A stretch of DNA of 64,000 nt from Candidatus Scalindua sp. (GCA_031316155.1 JALDRB010000006.1:124001-188000); one strand, 5' to 3'. Positions 33,052 to 42,421 are shown, counted from the stretch's first letter. The notes: generated by a model from the letters alone, not told the origin. Translations and numbers: made by a program.

Positions 33052-33435
33052 TTACGCACCAAACCATAAGGAGTATAAAGGCCCAATGCCTGAATATCGC
33101 GGGATATCCAAAACCTTATCAAGATATCGTTTTTCTTCTGCTGTATAAACCTCAGCCTCTTCCCTAACCACTTCTATATCTCTTGCAGATGATTTACCAG
33201 GATAAAGATCGTCTTTGGAAATACCCGTGGCTTTAGCAATTTTTTCAAGGATTTTTGAGTTAAGATTTTTGCCACTTCGTAGGCGTTGGAAACACCTGCG
33301 TTTTTCTAACGTCAATCCAGTCTCAACAACACAATATATAACAGAGTAAATTCCTCCGCTGTGCTGTATAGTATAGACCTGAAAGTTTTTCTTGTTTTTG
33401 CCATAAGTCATTTTAGAATGGTAAAGAATTCCCAA
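33052..33435 (-). pseudogene. Degenerate HTH (XRE-like) antitoxin-type gene
   Basis: A 127-codon frame in which only the middle looks like a protein family: ETGLTLEKRRCFQRLRSGKN then LNSKILEKIAKATGISKDDL resembles an XRE-type helix-turn-helix. It is followed by an acidic region (EVVREEAEVYTAEEKRYLDK). The N-terminal 45 residues and the C-terminal PRYSGIGPLYSLWFGA do not fit, suggesting frameshifts at both ends. Upstream lie an inverted repeat (33425-33461) and paired GTATAC sites (33479-33493) that could be its operator. Confidence 0.35.
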
Positions 33436-33461
33436 ATATTCATTGACTATTTGGGAATTCT
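33425..33461. promoter_or_regulatory. Inverted repeat, possible operator
   Basis: Perfect 14-base arms, AGAATTCCCAAATA (33425-33438) and TATTTGGGAATTCT (33448-33461), separated by 9 bases. It lies at the presumed 5' end of the degenerate HTH gene. A further TGTATACTTTGTATAC lies at 33478-33493. Autoregulated toxin-antitoxin operons commonly have such sites; this use is inferred. Confidence 0.45.
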
Positions 33462-33582
33462 GTCTTATGAAAAATTATGTATACTTTGTATACGTCTCCT
33501 TAATTATCTTCCATCTCAGCCCGTCAGATGGTAAAGTAACGAATTTAATTAAAGTGGTATTTAATCTCAGGCGGATAATGAC

Positions 33583-35178
33583 ATGATACAAATAAGCAAC
33601 TTAACCAAATCCTATGGCAAACAGGCGCTGTACAGCGCCGTTAACTTGAGCATCGGCCCGCGTGAAAAAGTCGGCTTTGTTGGGCGTAACGGCAGCGGCA
33701 AATCAACTCTCTTCCGCCTCATCCTGGGGGAAGAGCAGCCCGACAGCGGCATCATCACCATACCAAAAGGGTACAAAATCGGAACGCTGGAGCAACACCT
33801 CAAATTCACCCGGAAAACGGTGCTGGAAGAGGTGGCTACCGCCCTTTCGGAAGACGAAATATACGACCACTGGAAAGTGGAAAAAATACTGTTCGGGTTG
33901 GGTTTTGCCGAACCGGACATGGAAAAACCGCCAGAAAGTTTTTCCGGCGGTTATCAGATACGGATGAACCTGGCTAAACTGCTGGTGCAAAACCCCCACA
34001 TGCTTTTACTGGATGAACCGACCAATTACCTCGACATCGTCAGCCTTCGCTGGCTCAAAGGCTGGCTCCGATCATTCCAGGGGGAGGTCGTTATCATCAC
34101 GCACGACCGCGGCTTTATGGATGAAGTAACCACCCATACGATGGGAGTTGTCCGCCGGCAGCTCCGCAAGCTGAAGGGGGATACCATCACCTTTTTCGAG
34201 ACCCTCGATCATGAGGATGAAATTCACGAAAAGACCCGCGTCCATCAGGAAAAACGGATAAAGGAGATTGAAGATTTTGTGGCACGCAACAAGGCACGTG
34301 CCAGCTCGGCCGCCCGCGCCCAGTCACGTCTGAAGTTACTGGACAAGATGGAGCGTATCGAAAAGCTTGACCATGAAGCGATGCTGGCGTTCCGTTTTAA
34401 TTACGAAAAGTGTCCCGGCAAAGTCGTGATGAAAGCGAACAACCTGTCGTTCTCCTATGACGGCAATACGCATAACGTGCTGTTTAAGGATCTGACCTTT
34501 ACGGTGGAGGCGCAGGACCGCATCGCTATCATTGGGAAAAACGGCAAAGGGAAATCGACGCTGCTGAACATTCTCGCTGGTGAGCTAAAACCGCTTACCG
34601 GTGGAATGAGTACGCACCCCGGTATAAAAATAGGCCACTTCGGGCAGACGAACATACAGCGGCTCAACCTTGAATGCAACGTTCTGGAGGAATTAAGCAG
34701 TGCGAACCCGTCGCTCAATAACCAGCGACTCCGCAGTCTCGCCGGTGCGATGATGTTTTCCGGTGACGCGGCGGAAAAGAGCATCAAGGTGCTTTCCGGC
34801 GGCGAACGGAGCCGTGTGTTGCTGGGCAAGATATTGGCCAACCCGACGAACTTCCTGCTTCTCGACGAACCGACCAACCACCTGGACATTGAATCGATAG
34901 AAGAACTCACCGAACAGCTCGACGAATACGAAGGAGCGGTCATCATTGTTACACATAGCGAAATGATCCTGCGTGACATCGCCACAAAGTTGATCATTTT
35001 CAACGGAGAGAATGCACAGCTTTTTTTAGGGAGCTATGACGATTTTCTTGAAAATGTTGGTTGGGAGGACGAACCGAAAGCAAAAAGGAAAGAGGAGAAG
35101 GAAAAAAAGGTTGATGTCCCTGGTGTTTCACCTACGGGGCAAAAGTCTCAAAAGAAGCGTGAATGCGGCTTTGCATAA
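33583..35178 (+). CDS. ABC-F family ATPase (ribosome-associated, Uup/YheS-like)
   Basis: 531 residues with two ABC domains on one chain and no membrane segments, as in ABC-F proteins that act on the ribosome in translation or antibiotic protection. Domain 1: Walker A GRNGSGKST (about 35-43), signature FSGGYQIRMNLAKLL, Walker B HMLLLDEPTNYLD. A charged linker (about 220-275, DEIHEKTRVHQEKRIKEIED, ARASSAARAQSRLK) is the P-site tRNA-interaction motif region. Domain 2: Walker A GKNGKGKST, signature LSGGERSRVLLGK, Walker B NFLLLDEPTNHLDIESIEEL. The Lys-rich tail is short. It is clearly richer in G+C than its neighbours by eye, which may mean acquisition by transfer. It stands alone, convergent with cysS. 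Confidence 0.93.
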   Translation: MIQISNLTKSYGKQALYSAVNLSIGPREKVGFVGRNGSGKSTLFRLILGEEQPDSGIITIPKGYKIGTLEQHLKFTRKTVLEEVATALSEDEIYDHWKVEKILFGLGFAEPDMEKPPESFSGGYQIRMNLAKLLVQNPHMLLLDEPTNYLDIVSLRWLKGWLRSFQGEVVIITHDRGFMDEVTTHTMGVVRRQLRKLKGDTITFFETLDHEDEIHEKTRVHQEKRIKEIEDFVARNKARASSAARAQSRLKLLDKMERIEKLDHEAMLAFRFNYEKCPGKVVMKANNLSFSYDGNTHNVLFKDLTFTVEAQDRIAIIGKNGKGKSTLLNILAGELKPLTGGMSTHPGIKIGHFGQTNIQRLNLECNVLEELSSANPSLNNQRLRSLAGAMMFSGDAAEKSIKVLSGGERSRVLLGKILANPTNFLLLDEPTNHLDIESIEELTEQLDEYEGAVIIVTHSEMILRDIATKLIIFNGENAQLFLGSYDDFLENVGWEDEPKAKRKEEKEKKVDVPGVSPTGQKSQKKRECGFA

Positions 35179-35197
35179 ATGGGAATATGCCATTAAA

Positions 35198-36661
35198 CTA
35201 TGTTTTCCGCCAAACGACTTCTCCTTTTCTATCTTCAATAACAATTCCAAGTGCACTTAACCGGTTTCTTATTTTATCAGCAAGTTCCCACTGTTTTGAT
35301 TCCCGTAACTCGTCTCTTGTCTCGGCTAATGCCTTTATGAGATTTTCTTCCAGTTCAAAATCTTTTTCATTCTGTTCGGTGTGAGCAGTCTTTTCAGGGA
35401 CAATACCGAGAACATCGCCTCCAAGAATCCTGTAAAGAGAGTCTATTTCCGATAAGACACCTCTGCTGATCATTTCGCCGGAATTCAGGAGGTGGTTAAC
35501 CTCCCGTGTTGCATTAAAAATGACTGCCAGTGCACCCGCTGTATTGAAATCCTCATCCATAGCTTCTTCAAAGTCGAGTTTGTATTTTTCTAATTTTATT
35601 CTCCATGAATCCTGTCCGTCAGTTCCTTCCGAATAATTGAGACGCTCTCTCACACTCAGTATGGTATTCTGTAATCTTTCCAGTCCTGTTTTGGCGGCTT
35701 CTAATGCCTCGTCACCATAATTAATCGGGCTCCGGTAGTGCGTGTTGAGTACAAAAAAACGTATGGTTAAGGGAGAATATTTTTTAAATGCATCCTTGAG
35801 GGTAACGAAGTTTCCCAGAGATTTACCCATCTTTTGCCCGTTAACGGTTACCATATTATTGTGCATCCAGAAGCGGGCAAAAGGCTGGCTGTTGGCAGCT
35901 TCGCTTTGTGCAATTTCGCACTCGTGATGAGGAAAGACATTTTCAATGCCACCCCCATGAATATCAAAGGTCTCGCCCAGATATCTCATTGACATAACCG
36001 AACATTCAAGATGCCAACCGGGAAATCCTGAACCCCAAGGACTGTTCCATTTCATGATATGGCCGGGTTCTGCTCTCTTCCAGAGGGCAAAATCTGCAGG
36101 ATGTCTTTTCTCGGGATTTATATCAATACGTGCTCCCATCTCCTGTTCTTCCAATCTTCTTCCTGAAAGTTTGCCATAATTTGCAAACTTGGATACATCG
36201 AAATAAACAGACTGATTTGCCTCATATGCAAAGCCTTTATTAATGAGTGACGTAACGAGGTCTATCTGCTCCGGAATATGTCCGGTTGCACGGGGAGAGA
36301 TATCGGGTCTTATATTGTTCAATGCATCCATGTCATCGTAATAGCTTCGCATATACATTTCGACTAACTCCATGGGCTCAACTTTCTCAAGCCTGGCTCT
36401 CTTCTCAATCTTATCTTCACCGCCGTCCGCATTATCAGTTAAATGTCCGACATCTGTGATGTTTTGTACGTAACGGACTTTATAGCCAAGATATCTCAAA
36501 TAGCGAATCACTACATCGAAGCTAACGTAACTTTTTGCATGACCGATATGCGGGTGGTCATAAACGGTAGGGCCACATACATATATCCCTACTTTTCCTT
36601 CCTTCAAAGGCGTAAAAACTTCCTTTTGTTTTGTTAACGTATTAAAGATTTTTAAAGCCAT
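35198..36661 (-). CDS. cysS: Cysteinyl-tRNA synthetase
   Basis: Charges tRNA-Cys with cysteine in the cytoplasm. The start at 36661 (MALKIFNTLTKQKEVFTPLK) is chosen because the family begins there; an in-frame extension to 36859 is non-conserved and Trp/Tyr-rich. That gives about 487 residues, normal for CysS. Zinc and HIGH region: IYVCGPTVYDHPHIGHAKSY (the HIGH motif). HLECSVMSMRY and the HHECEIAQSE zinc ligands follow. The KMSKS loop is GQKMGKSLGNF. The C-terminal anticodon-binding helices end in DRKGEVVWRKT. Single gene, convergent with the ABC-F gene with only 19 bases between stops. Confidence 0.95.
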   Translation of the reverse strand: MALKIFNTLTKQKEVFTPLKEGKVGIYVCGPTVYDHPHIGHAKSYVSFDVVIRYLRYLGYKVRYVQNITDVGHLTDNADGGEDKIEKRARLEKVEPMELVEMYMRSYYDDMDALNNIRPDISPRATGHIPEQIDLVTSLINKGFAYEANQSVYFDVSKFANYGKLSGRRLEEQEMGARIDINPEKRHPADFALWKRAEPGHIMKWNSPWGSGFPGWHLECSVMSMRYLGETFDIHGGGIENVFPHHECEIAQSEAANSQPFARFWMHNNMVTVNGQKMGKSLGNFVTLKDAFKKYSPLTIRFFVLNTHYRSPINYGDEALEAAKTGLERLQNTILSVRERLNYSEGTDGQDSWRIKLEKYKLDFEEAMDEDFNTAGALAVIFNATREVNHLLNSGEMISRGVLSEIDSLYRILGGDVLGIVPEKTAHTEQNEKDFELEENLIKALAETRDELRESKQWELADKIRNRLSALGIVIEDRKGEVVWRKT

Positions 36662-37134
36662 GTTAAATTTATTAAAAGAATTTGCTGCTATTCCGCCTCT
36701 CCCGGCGTTCATAACTCTATTAAATGGATTATTATAGGGATAAGATTTAGATAAGTAAACACAAATAACCCAACCTTGCTGAGCCAGAACCAAAAAGGAA
36801 TAAATTTCATATCTGTTCTTGTTCAGCCAGGTTGTTAAATGAAAACCTACGGTTTTCAAACTTTCCCTTATTACGATAAAGAAAAGCTAAACTATGTATT
36901 ATTCCACAGCTTGGTTCCCCATTTTCATGAGGACAAGCATTAAAATATCAATTCCAGATATTGTTACCTCTCCAGCTATCCTGCTACCCTGTTTTTGTTT
37001 GACAACTCTCACACTTCGAACGAAAAGTTTCAAAGATTCGATAGATACCATTTATGTCTTTTTCTCCGTGAACCGTGAGATATTCAATCAGATATCTGAA
37101 CCCTATATCCTTACTATTTTTTATCATCGGCAAT
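36662..37134. other. Intergenic stretch, no confident gene
   Basis: Holds the leader of cysS (minus strand) and the 3' flank of the diguanylate cyclase gene. Short frames exist on both strands (36894-37166 plus, 36984-37214 minus) but show no family motif and partly overlap the cyclase gene; I regard them as chance. No terminator with a clear T tract was found. Confidence 0.5.
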
Positions 37135-38127
37135 CTAGCCAGAGGGGTTCTCCCCGAAGACCCTGACCCTGTTTCTTCCTTCTGCCTTGGCGCGATAGAG
37201 AGCCTTGTCTGCAAATACTGTTAGTTCCGTACTGTCAGAAGGGTGATGATGTTTTACTGATGCTACACCTGCGCTTATGGTTATGGTAGTAGAATTGATC
37301 CCGTCGTTATGTATTGTTGACTCGCAGGAGATGCGGATTTTTTCTGCCAGAGTCCTGGCGCCCTCTATACCGGTATTGAAGAGAATTATCAAAAATTCTT
37401 CACCTCCATATCGAAAGGAGATATCAGACTTTCGTATGTTTTGCTGTAAGCACGTAGAGATTCCCCGTAATACTACGTCACCAAAGGCATGTCCGAAGGT
37501 GTCATTTATGTTTTTGAAAAAATCTATATCAAAAAGAATACAGGAGAGATCGGTTTGGTATCTTGAGGAGCGGGAAAATTCATTCTCAAGGATTTCACTC
37601 ATGTAACGGCGATTATATAAGCCGGTAAGCTCATCCCGCATCGAAGCTTCTTTCAGGAGCGTATTTTTTTCTTCAATTATTTTTTGAGAAATTTTTAGCT
37701 CATCGATTGTTGCACTCAGCTTCTGCATCGTATCTAAAAGTAATCTTCTTTGTGTGTACAGATCTACGAAAACGTTAATTTTGCTCTGCAAAATAACAGG
37801 GTCTAACGGTTTGAATAGATAATCAACCGCTCCTGATTCGTATCCCCTGAAGATATATCTTGGTTCTTTGCTGATGGCAGTCACAAAAATAATGGGAATA
37901 TGCTTCGTTTTTTCGTCACCTCTCATTAATTCTGCAGTTTCAAAACCGTCCATATCCGGCATCTGAACATCAAGAAGGATGAGCGCAAAATCAAAGTCGA
38001 GAACTAAGGAAAGGGCTTCATTTCCGGAACAGGCCTTTTTTATCTCCAGATCCGGCCTTTTAAGAATTTTTTCAAGCGCCAGAAGATTTTCTTTTCTGTC
38101 ATCTACAAGGAGTATATTTGCTTTCAT
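37135..38127 (-). CDS. PleD-like response regulator diguanylate cyclase (REC-GGDEF)
   Basis: Makes cyclic di-GMP from two GTP under phosphorylation control. From the Met at 38127 (MKANILLVDDRKENLLALEK) it has 330 residues; the longer frame to 38202 adds 25 non-family residues. REC domain (1-120): acidic pocket VDD, phospho-acceptor Asp in ILLDVQMPDMDG, then FVTAISK and a Lys in DYLFKPLDP. A coiled linker follows (about 125-165). GGDEF domain: RDELTGLYNRRYM, LFDIDFFKNINDTFGHAFGD, the active-site loop RYGGEEF, and RKSD five residues before it, matching the RxxD inhibitory site for product feedback. Single gene, divergent from the hdr operon. Confidence 0.93.
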   Translation of the reverse strand: MKANILLVDDRKENLLALEKILKRPDLEIKKACSGNEALSLVLDFDFALILLDVQMPDMDGFETAELMRGDEKTKHIPIIFVTAISKEPRYIFRGYESGAVDYLFKPLDPVILQSKINVFVDLYTQRRLLLDTMQKLSATIDELKISQKIIEEKNTLLKEASMRDELTGLYNRRYMSEILENEFSRSSRYQTDLSCILFDIDFFKNINDTFGHAFGDVVLRGISTCLQQNIRKSDISFRYGGEEFLIILFNTGIEGARTLAEKIRISCESTIHNDGINSTTITISAGVASVKHHHPSDSTELTVFADKALYRAKAEGRNRVRVFGENPSG

Positions 38128-38231
38128 ATTTTCTTCATAGTAATATTTACTTCTGAATACTCGACTGAGAGGTACAGGCATCGTTGAAATGCACAGGAAC
38201 AATAAATATAACCTGTTTACGATTTAATCTT

Positions 38232-38261
38232 TTGACATTTATTTATTTTTTATAGTATAAT
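38232..38261 (+). promoter_or_regulatory. Sigma-70-type promoter of the hdr-flx operon
   Basis: Consensus -35 TTGACA (38232-38237) and -10 TATAAT (38256-38261) with an 18-base AT-rich spacer, 32 bases before the hdrC start codon. Both hexamers match consensus at all six positions, implying strong constitutive transcription. Confidence 0.8.
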
Positions 38262-38293
38262 GCGAATTCGATATATTTATAATTGAATTTACC

Positions 38294-38854
38294 ATGAAGA
38301 TAAAGATAAATTTAAGTGAAAGAAGTTCAGATTTTGCGAAAGAAGTAGAGAAGCGAAGCGGCATTAAAGTTAAAGAGTGTTACCAGTGCGGTAAATGTAC
38401 GGCTGGGTGCCCCGTCGCTTATGAAATGGATTATATGCCAAATCAGATTATCAGACTCGTGCAAATCGGTGCCCGGCGGGAGGCATTAACTTCTCGAACT
38501 ATCTGGCTGTGTGCTTCCTGCATAACCTGCAGCACAAGGTGTCCCAAAGAGGTAAAGATTGCTGAGTTGATGGATGTTTTACGGGAAATGGCTTTGGAAG
38601 AGAACCTTGCCAATCCGTTAGAAAAGAATATAACTGCATTTCATGAATCGTTTCTTAATTCTGTAAAAAAACATGGCCGTATTTCCGAAGTATGGATGTT
38701 GAATGAGTATAAGATGAAGAGACCGAAAACAGCACTGCAGGATTTGGTAGTCGCACCTCAAATGATAGGGAAAGGGAAATTATCATTTCTGCCTCATAAT
38801 ATAAAAGGTAAGGATGCCATAAGTCGGATATTTAAAAAGTGTAAACCAAAGTAA
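38294..38854 (+). CDS. hdrC: HdrC-like heterodisulfide reductase subunit (two 4Fe-4S)
   Basis: A 186-residue electron-transfer subunit of cytoplasmic heterodisulfide reductase, passing electrons between HdrA and HdrB. Two classical 4Fe-4S motifs are visible: CYQCGKCTAGCPV (about 29-41) and CASCITCSTRCPK (about 76-88). The helical C-terminus is like HdrC. No membrane segment, unlike HdrE-linked types. First gene of the operon, behind a consensus promoter; hdrB follows after 34 bases. Confidence 0.93.
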   Translation: MKIKINLSERSSDFAKEVEKRSGIKVKECYQCGKCTAGCPVAYEMDYMPNQIIRLVQIGARREALTSRTIWLCASCITCSTRCPKEVKIAELMDVLREMALEENLANPLEKNITAFHESFLNSVKKHGRISEVWMLNEYKMKRPKTALQDLVVAPQMIGKGKLSFLPHNIKGKDAISRIFKKCKPK

Positions 38855-38888
38855 CGTGCATTTGCTTACGGGGTAAATAGAGAAAAAA

Positions 38889-39758
38889 ATGAAAATCGGT
38901 TATTATCCAGGTTGTGCTATAACAAGAGGTTCAAGTTCCGAAGAATATGGCATGTCTGTAATGAAGGTGTCTCAGGTAGTGGGTCCGGTAATAGAAGAAA
39001 TCCCTGATTGGAACTGTTGTGGGGCTTCTTCAGCACACGCAACGAATCACAAGTTGTCTACGGCTCTGTCGGTGAGAAATCTGAGTCTTGCTGAGAAATA
39101 TGAGTATAAGGAAATACTGGCACCCTGTCCAATGTGTTCTCAGAGGCTTATTATCTCACAAAAGGATGTGCAGGATGATGAGGCCTTGAGAAAGGAAGTG
39201 GAGGATGCCATAGAAATGCCCTGTGGCAGCAGCGTTAAGGTCTCAAATTATCTTGAGATTATAAAAAATTATTGCATGGATGAGATAGCGCAAAAAATAA
39301 AAAAGAGTGCCAAAGGTTTAAAGGTTGCCTGCTATTATGGATGTCTTTTAGTGAGGCCTCCAAAGGTGTTGAAATTTGATGATCCTGAGGATCCTCAGTC
39401 AATGGATGAGATTGTTAAGGCAATAGGAGCACAGCCTGTGGATTGGGAATTTAAAACAAATTGTTGCGGTGGCGGGTTTACGCTTAGTCGTACGGACGTG
39501 GTTGTAAAGCTGACGAATGATATTTTGGAAGGTGCAGTGGAAGCCGGTGCAGACGCTATAGCGGTGGCATGCCCAATGTGTCATGCAAATCTTGATATGA
39601 GGCAGAAAAAGATAGAAAAGGAGTATAAACGCAAGTTTAATATTCCTATCGTATATATTTCAGAACTTATTGGCCTTTCGTTAGGCTTGGGGTCTATAGG
39701 TCTCGGTCTTGATAAACACTTTGTTGATACGAAATCTGTCGTTAATGCTTATTCTTAG
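38889..39758 (+). CDS. hdrB: HdrB-like heterodisulfide reductase catalytic subunit
   Basis: A 289-residue subunit with the two CCG domains that in HdrB hold non-cubane 4Fe-4S clusters and cleave disulfides. CCG motif 1: NCCGASSAHATNH (about 41-53) with CPMC near 80. CCG motif 2: NCCGGGFTLSR (about 190-200) with ACPMCHANLDMRQ near 227. All cysteines of both motifs are present. The natural disulfide substrate in bacteria lacking coenzyme M/B is unknown; in Desulfovibrio the homologous complex is linked to ethanol/NADH metabolism and DsrC has been proposed as a partner. Confidence 0.93.
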   Translation: MKIGYYPGCAITRGSSSEEYGMSVMKVSQVVGPVIEEIPDWNCCGASSAHATNHKLSTALSVRNLSLAEKYEYKEILAPCPMCSQRLIISQKDVQDDEALRKEVEDAIEMPCGSSVKVSNYLEIIKNYCMDEIAQKIKKSAKGLKVACYYGCLLVRPPKVLKFDDPEDPQSMDEIVKAIGAQPVDWEFKTNCCGGGFTLSRTDVVVKLTNDILEGAVEAGADAIAVACPMCHANLDMRQKKIEKEYKRKFNIPIVYISELIGLSLGLGSIGLGLDKHFVDTKSVVNAYS

Positions 39759-39800
39759 AAGGAGAGTGAAGCATTTTATTTGTTTAACAAGGAGTAAGTA

Positions 39801-41846
39801 GTGGGTAAGAAAATTGGTGTGTTTGTCTGTCATTGTGGTACGAATATCTCTGCCACAGTTGACGTAGAGAAAGTTGCTGAAGAGGCGAAAAAGAAATATC
39901 CGGGTGTTTCATACGCTACGACGTATAAATACATGTGTTCGGATCCCGGTCAGAAGTTATTAAGAGAAAAGATTGAGGAAGAGGGATTGACGGGAGTAGT
40001 AGTCGCCGCTTGCTCTCCAAAGATGCATGAACGCACATTTCGTAATGCAGCGGTAAAAACAGGCTTAAACCCGTATCAAGTTGAAGTTTCCAACATAAGG
40101 GAGCAGTGTTCGTGGGTACACCACGATAAAGCTCTCGGGACTGAAAAATCCATCGATTTAGTGAGGATGATGACCGAAAAAGCCAGAAAGGATCGGTCTC
40201 TGGATTCAATAAAGGTTCCCGTAACAAAGCGTGCTCTGGTTATTGGTGGCGGTATTGCAGGTATACAGGCAGCTTTGGATATAGCGGATGGCGGAATTGA
40301 GGTCATACTCGTTGAGAAGGATGCCTCCATCGGAGGCCACATGGCGCAACTCTCTGAGACATTTCCGACTCTTGATTGTTCGCAGTGTATCCTGACTCCC
40401 AGAATGGTTGAGGTAGCGCAGCATGAGAACATTAAGCTGTACACGTGGTCAGAAATAGAGTCGGTAGGCGGGTATATAGGGAATTTTGATGTTAAAATTC
40501 GAAAAAAGGCAAGGTCTGTTGATCTTGACCTCTGTACCGGCTGCAGCTCGTGCTGGCAGGTGTGTCCGAGCAAAAAGATAAAGAGTGATTTTGAAATGAA
40601 TCTGGGTAACAGGACCGCAATTTATATACCCTTTCCCCAGGCAATACCGAGTAAACCGGTGATTGATAGAGAACACTGCTTATTATTCAGAGATGCACGG
40701 AAGAAGGGTATTCCGCCGGCAGAATCTAAGGTGTGCAGAAAATGCTACGATGTTTGCCCGATAGCCCCCGTTAAAGCCATTGACTACTCACATGAAGATG
40801 AAATTGTAGAAGAGAAAGTCGGTGCCATCGTAGTGGCTACCGGTTATCAGGAGCTTAAGAACAACCTCTATGGTGAATATGGAAAAGGGAAATATGCAGA
40901 TGTGATAACGGGCTTGCAGTTTGAACGTCTTGCCAGTGCCTCAGGGCCAACAGAAGGCTTGATAAAGAGGCCATCTGACGGGAAAGAGCCTGAGATTGTG
41001 GTGTTTATTCAATGTGTTGGTTCTCGAGATCCTGCAAAGGGTTGTTCGTATTGTTCCAAGACCTGCTGCATGTATACGGCTAAACATACCATGTTGTATA
41101 AGCATAAGGTTCATCATGGACACGCTTTTGTCTTCTATATTGATATACGATGCGGTGGAAAGAACTATGAAGAATTTTCGCTAAGGGCAATAGAGGAAGA
41201 GGGTGCTACATATCTTAGAGGGCGTGTCTCAAGAATTTATAAAAAAGGAGATAAGCTAATTGTATTGGGAGCGGACACATTAACGGGTTCTCAGGTAGAA
41301 ATTGAGGCAGACATGGTTGTACTTGCTTCAGCAATGAAGGCACAGGACGATGCTGAAGATGTTGCTCGTAAGCTAAGCATTCAATATGATAAAGACAGGT
41401 TTTTTTCAGAATTACACCCGAAATTGCGCCCTGTAGAAAGTAGTAACGCCGGGATTTTTCTTGCAGGGGCTTGCCAGGGTCCTAAAGACATTCCGGAAAC
41501 GGTTGCGCAGGCAAGTGGGGCTGCTAGTAAGGTTCAGGCTTTGCTCTCGTCTGATGAGCTGGAACGTGAACCGGTGGTCGCTAGAGTTGACAGGCTGCCT
41601 CCCCCACTGTTTTCAACATGCATCGGTTGTTTTTACTGTCAGAGGGTTTGTCCGTACGGTGCGATTGAACAGGAAGACATAAAGGCGCGCGACGGCAGTG
41701 TGATAAAGACTGTTGCAAGGGTAAATGTCGGTCTTTGTCAGGGTTGCGGTTTGTGTGCGGCAACGTGCAGATCAAAGAGCGTAGAACTTGAGGGCTTTAA
41801 CGACGAACAGGTATTTGCAGAAATTAATTCTGTAGAATTTAATTAA
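39801..41846 (+). CDS. hdrA: HdrA-like flavin/iron-sulfur subunit
   Basis: A 681-residue FAD protein at the centre of the Hdr complex, where electron bifurcation occurs in the methanogen enzyme. GTG start with AAGGAG 7 bases upstream. N-terminal Cys region VCHCGTNISATVDVE (about 8-22). FAD-binding VIGGGIAGIQAALDIA (about 147). HdrA-specific GGHMAQLSETFPTLDCSQC. 4Fe-4S at CTGCSSCWQVCP (about 244). A second Cys cluster CRKCYDVCPIAP and CVGSRDPAKGCSYCSKTCC. C-terminal ferredoxin domain CIGCFYCQRVCPYG (about 606) and CQGCGLCAATCR (about 645). Operon position between hdrB and flxD. A terminator-like hairpin follows the stop codon. Confidence 0.95.
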   Translation: MGKKIGVFVCHCGTNISATVDVEKVAEEAKKKYPGVSYATTYKYMCSDPGQKLLREKIEEEGLTGVVVAACSPKMHERTFRNAAVKTGLNPYQVEVSNIREQCSWVHHDKALGTEKSIDLVRMMTEKARKDRSLDSIKVPVTKRALVIGGGIAGIQAALDIADGGIEVILVEKDASIGGHMAQLSETFPTLDCSQCILTPRMVEVAQHENIKLYTWSEIESVGGYIGNFDVKIRKKARSVDLDLCTGCSSCWQVCPSKKIKSDFEMNLGNRTAIYIPFPQAIPSKPVIDREHCLLFRDARKKGIPPAESKVCRKCYDVCPIAPVKAIDYSHEDEIVEEKVGAIVVATGYQELKNNLYGEYGKGKYADVITGLQFERLASASGPTEGLIKRPSDGKEPEIVVFIQCVGSRDPAKGCSYCSKTCCMYTAKHTMLYKHKVHHGHAFVFYIDIRCGGKNYEEFSLRAIEEEGATYLRGRVSRIYKKGDKLIVLGADTLTGSQVEIEADMVVLASAMKAQDDAEDVARKLSIQYDKDRFFSELHPKLRPVESSNAGIFLAGACQGPKDIPETVAQASGAASKVQALLSSDELEREPVVARVDRLPPPLFSTCIGCFYCQRVCPYGAIEQEDIKARDGSVIKTVARVNVGLCQGCGLCAATCRSKSVELEGFNDEQVFAEINSVEFN

Positions 41847-41864
41847 AAAAGCACATTAATAATT

Positions 41865-41907
41865 CCCCCGATTCCCTCCGATTAAATGGGAAAAGGGGGT
41901 TTTCTTT
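41865..41907 (+). terminator. Intra-operon terminator-like hairpin
   Basis: CCCCC (41865-41869) pairs with GGGGG (41895-41899), supported by TCCC/GGGA inside, then TTTTCTTT. It lies between hdrA and flxD, so it may attenuate flx expression relative to hdr or stabilise the upstream transcript end. The T tract is interrupted once. Confidence 0.6.
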
Positions 41908-41926
41908 AATCCGATTACAGAAAACA

Positions 41927-42421
41927 ATGTCAGAAGAAACTAAATTTGAACCCAAAATAGTTGCCTTCCTCTGTAACTGGTGTACCTATGCGGGTGCAGA
42001 TCTCGCTGGTACCGGGAGAAGACAGTATCAAGCAAATGTGCGCATCATTAAGCTTCCCTGCACAGGAGGAATAGATCCTTTGTTCCTGATAAAGGCATTT
42101 GAACGGGGAGCCGATGGTATCCTGGTTTCAGGATGCCACCCCGGAGACTGTCACTATAACTCAGGAAATTATCATGCCAGGCGCAGGTGGAATGTATTCA
42201 AGCCACTCCTTGAATTCTGTGGTATTAATCCCGATCGAATACAGTTTTCATGGATATCAGCCGCAGAGGGTGGGAAATGGGTACAAACAATAAACAGTGT
42301 AATTGATTCCGTCAGGGCATTGGGGCCGTTTGAAGGGTATCAGAAGATTAATGCAATCGGACCTGAGGGTTCCGGAGAAGGCTTTGCCCCTTCTGGTAAA
42401 ACAGGCTGTGAGTGTAAATAG
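41927..42421 (+). CDS. flxD: FlxD/MvhD-like 2Fe-2S electron-transfer subunit
   Basis: A 164-residue MvhD-family protein carrying one 2Fe-2S cluster that delivers electrons to HdrA. Conserved cysteines appear in VAFLCNWCTYAGADLAG, in RIIKLPCTGGIDPLF and in LVSGCHPGDCHYNSGNY. The C-terminus ends KTGCECK. It follows hdrA by 80 bases and is the first of four flx-type genes, matching the flxABCD-hdrABC cluster of Desulfovibrio in gene content but in the opposite block order. Confidence 0.92.
   Translation: MSEETKFEPKIVAFLCNWCTYAGADLAGTGRRQYQANVRIIKLPCTGGIDPLFLIKAFERGADGILVSGCHPGDCHYNSGNYHARRRWNVFKPLLEFCGINPDRIQFSWISAAEGGKWVQTINSVIDSVRALGPFEGYQKINAIGPEGSGEGFAPSGKTGCECK

Noticed and set aside
36662-36859. 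N-terminal extension of cysteinyl-tRNA synthetase by 66 residues
   Set aside because: The family starts at MALKIFNT; the extension is Trp/Tyr-rich and resembles translated spacer.
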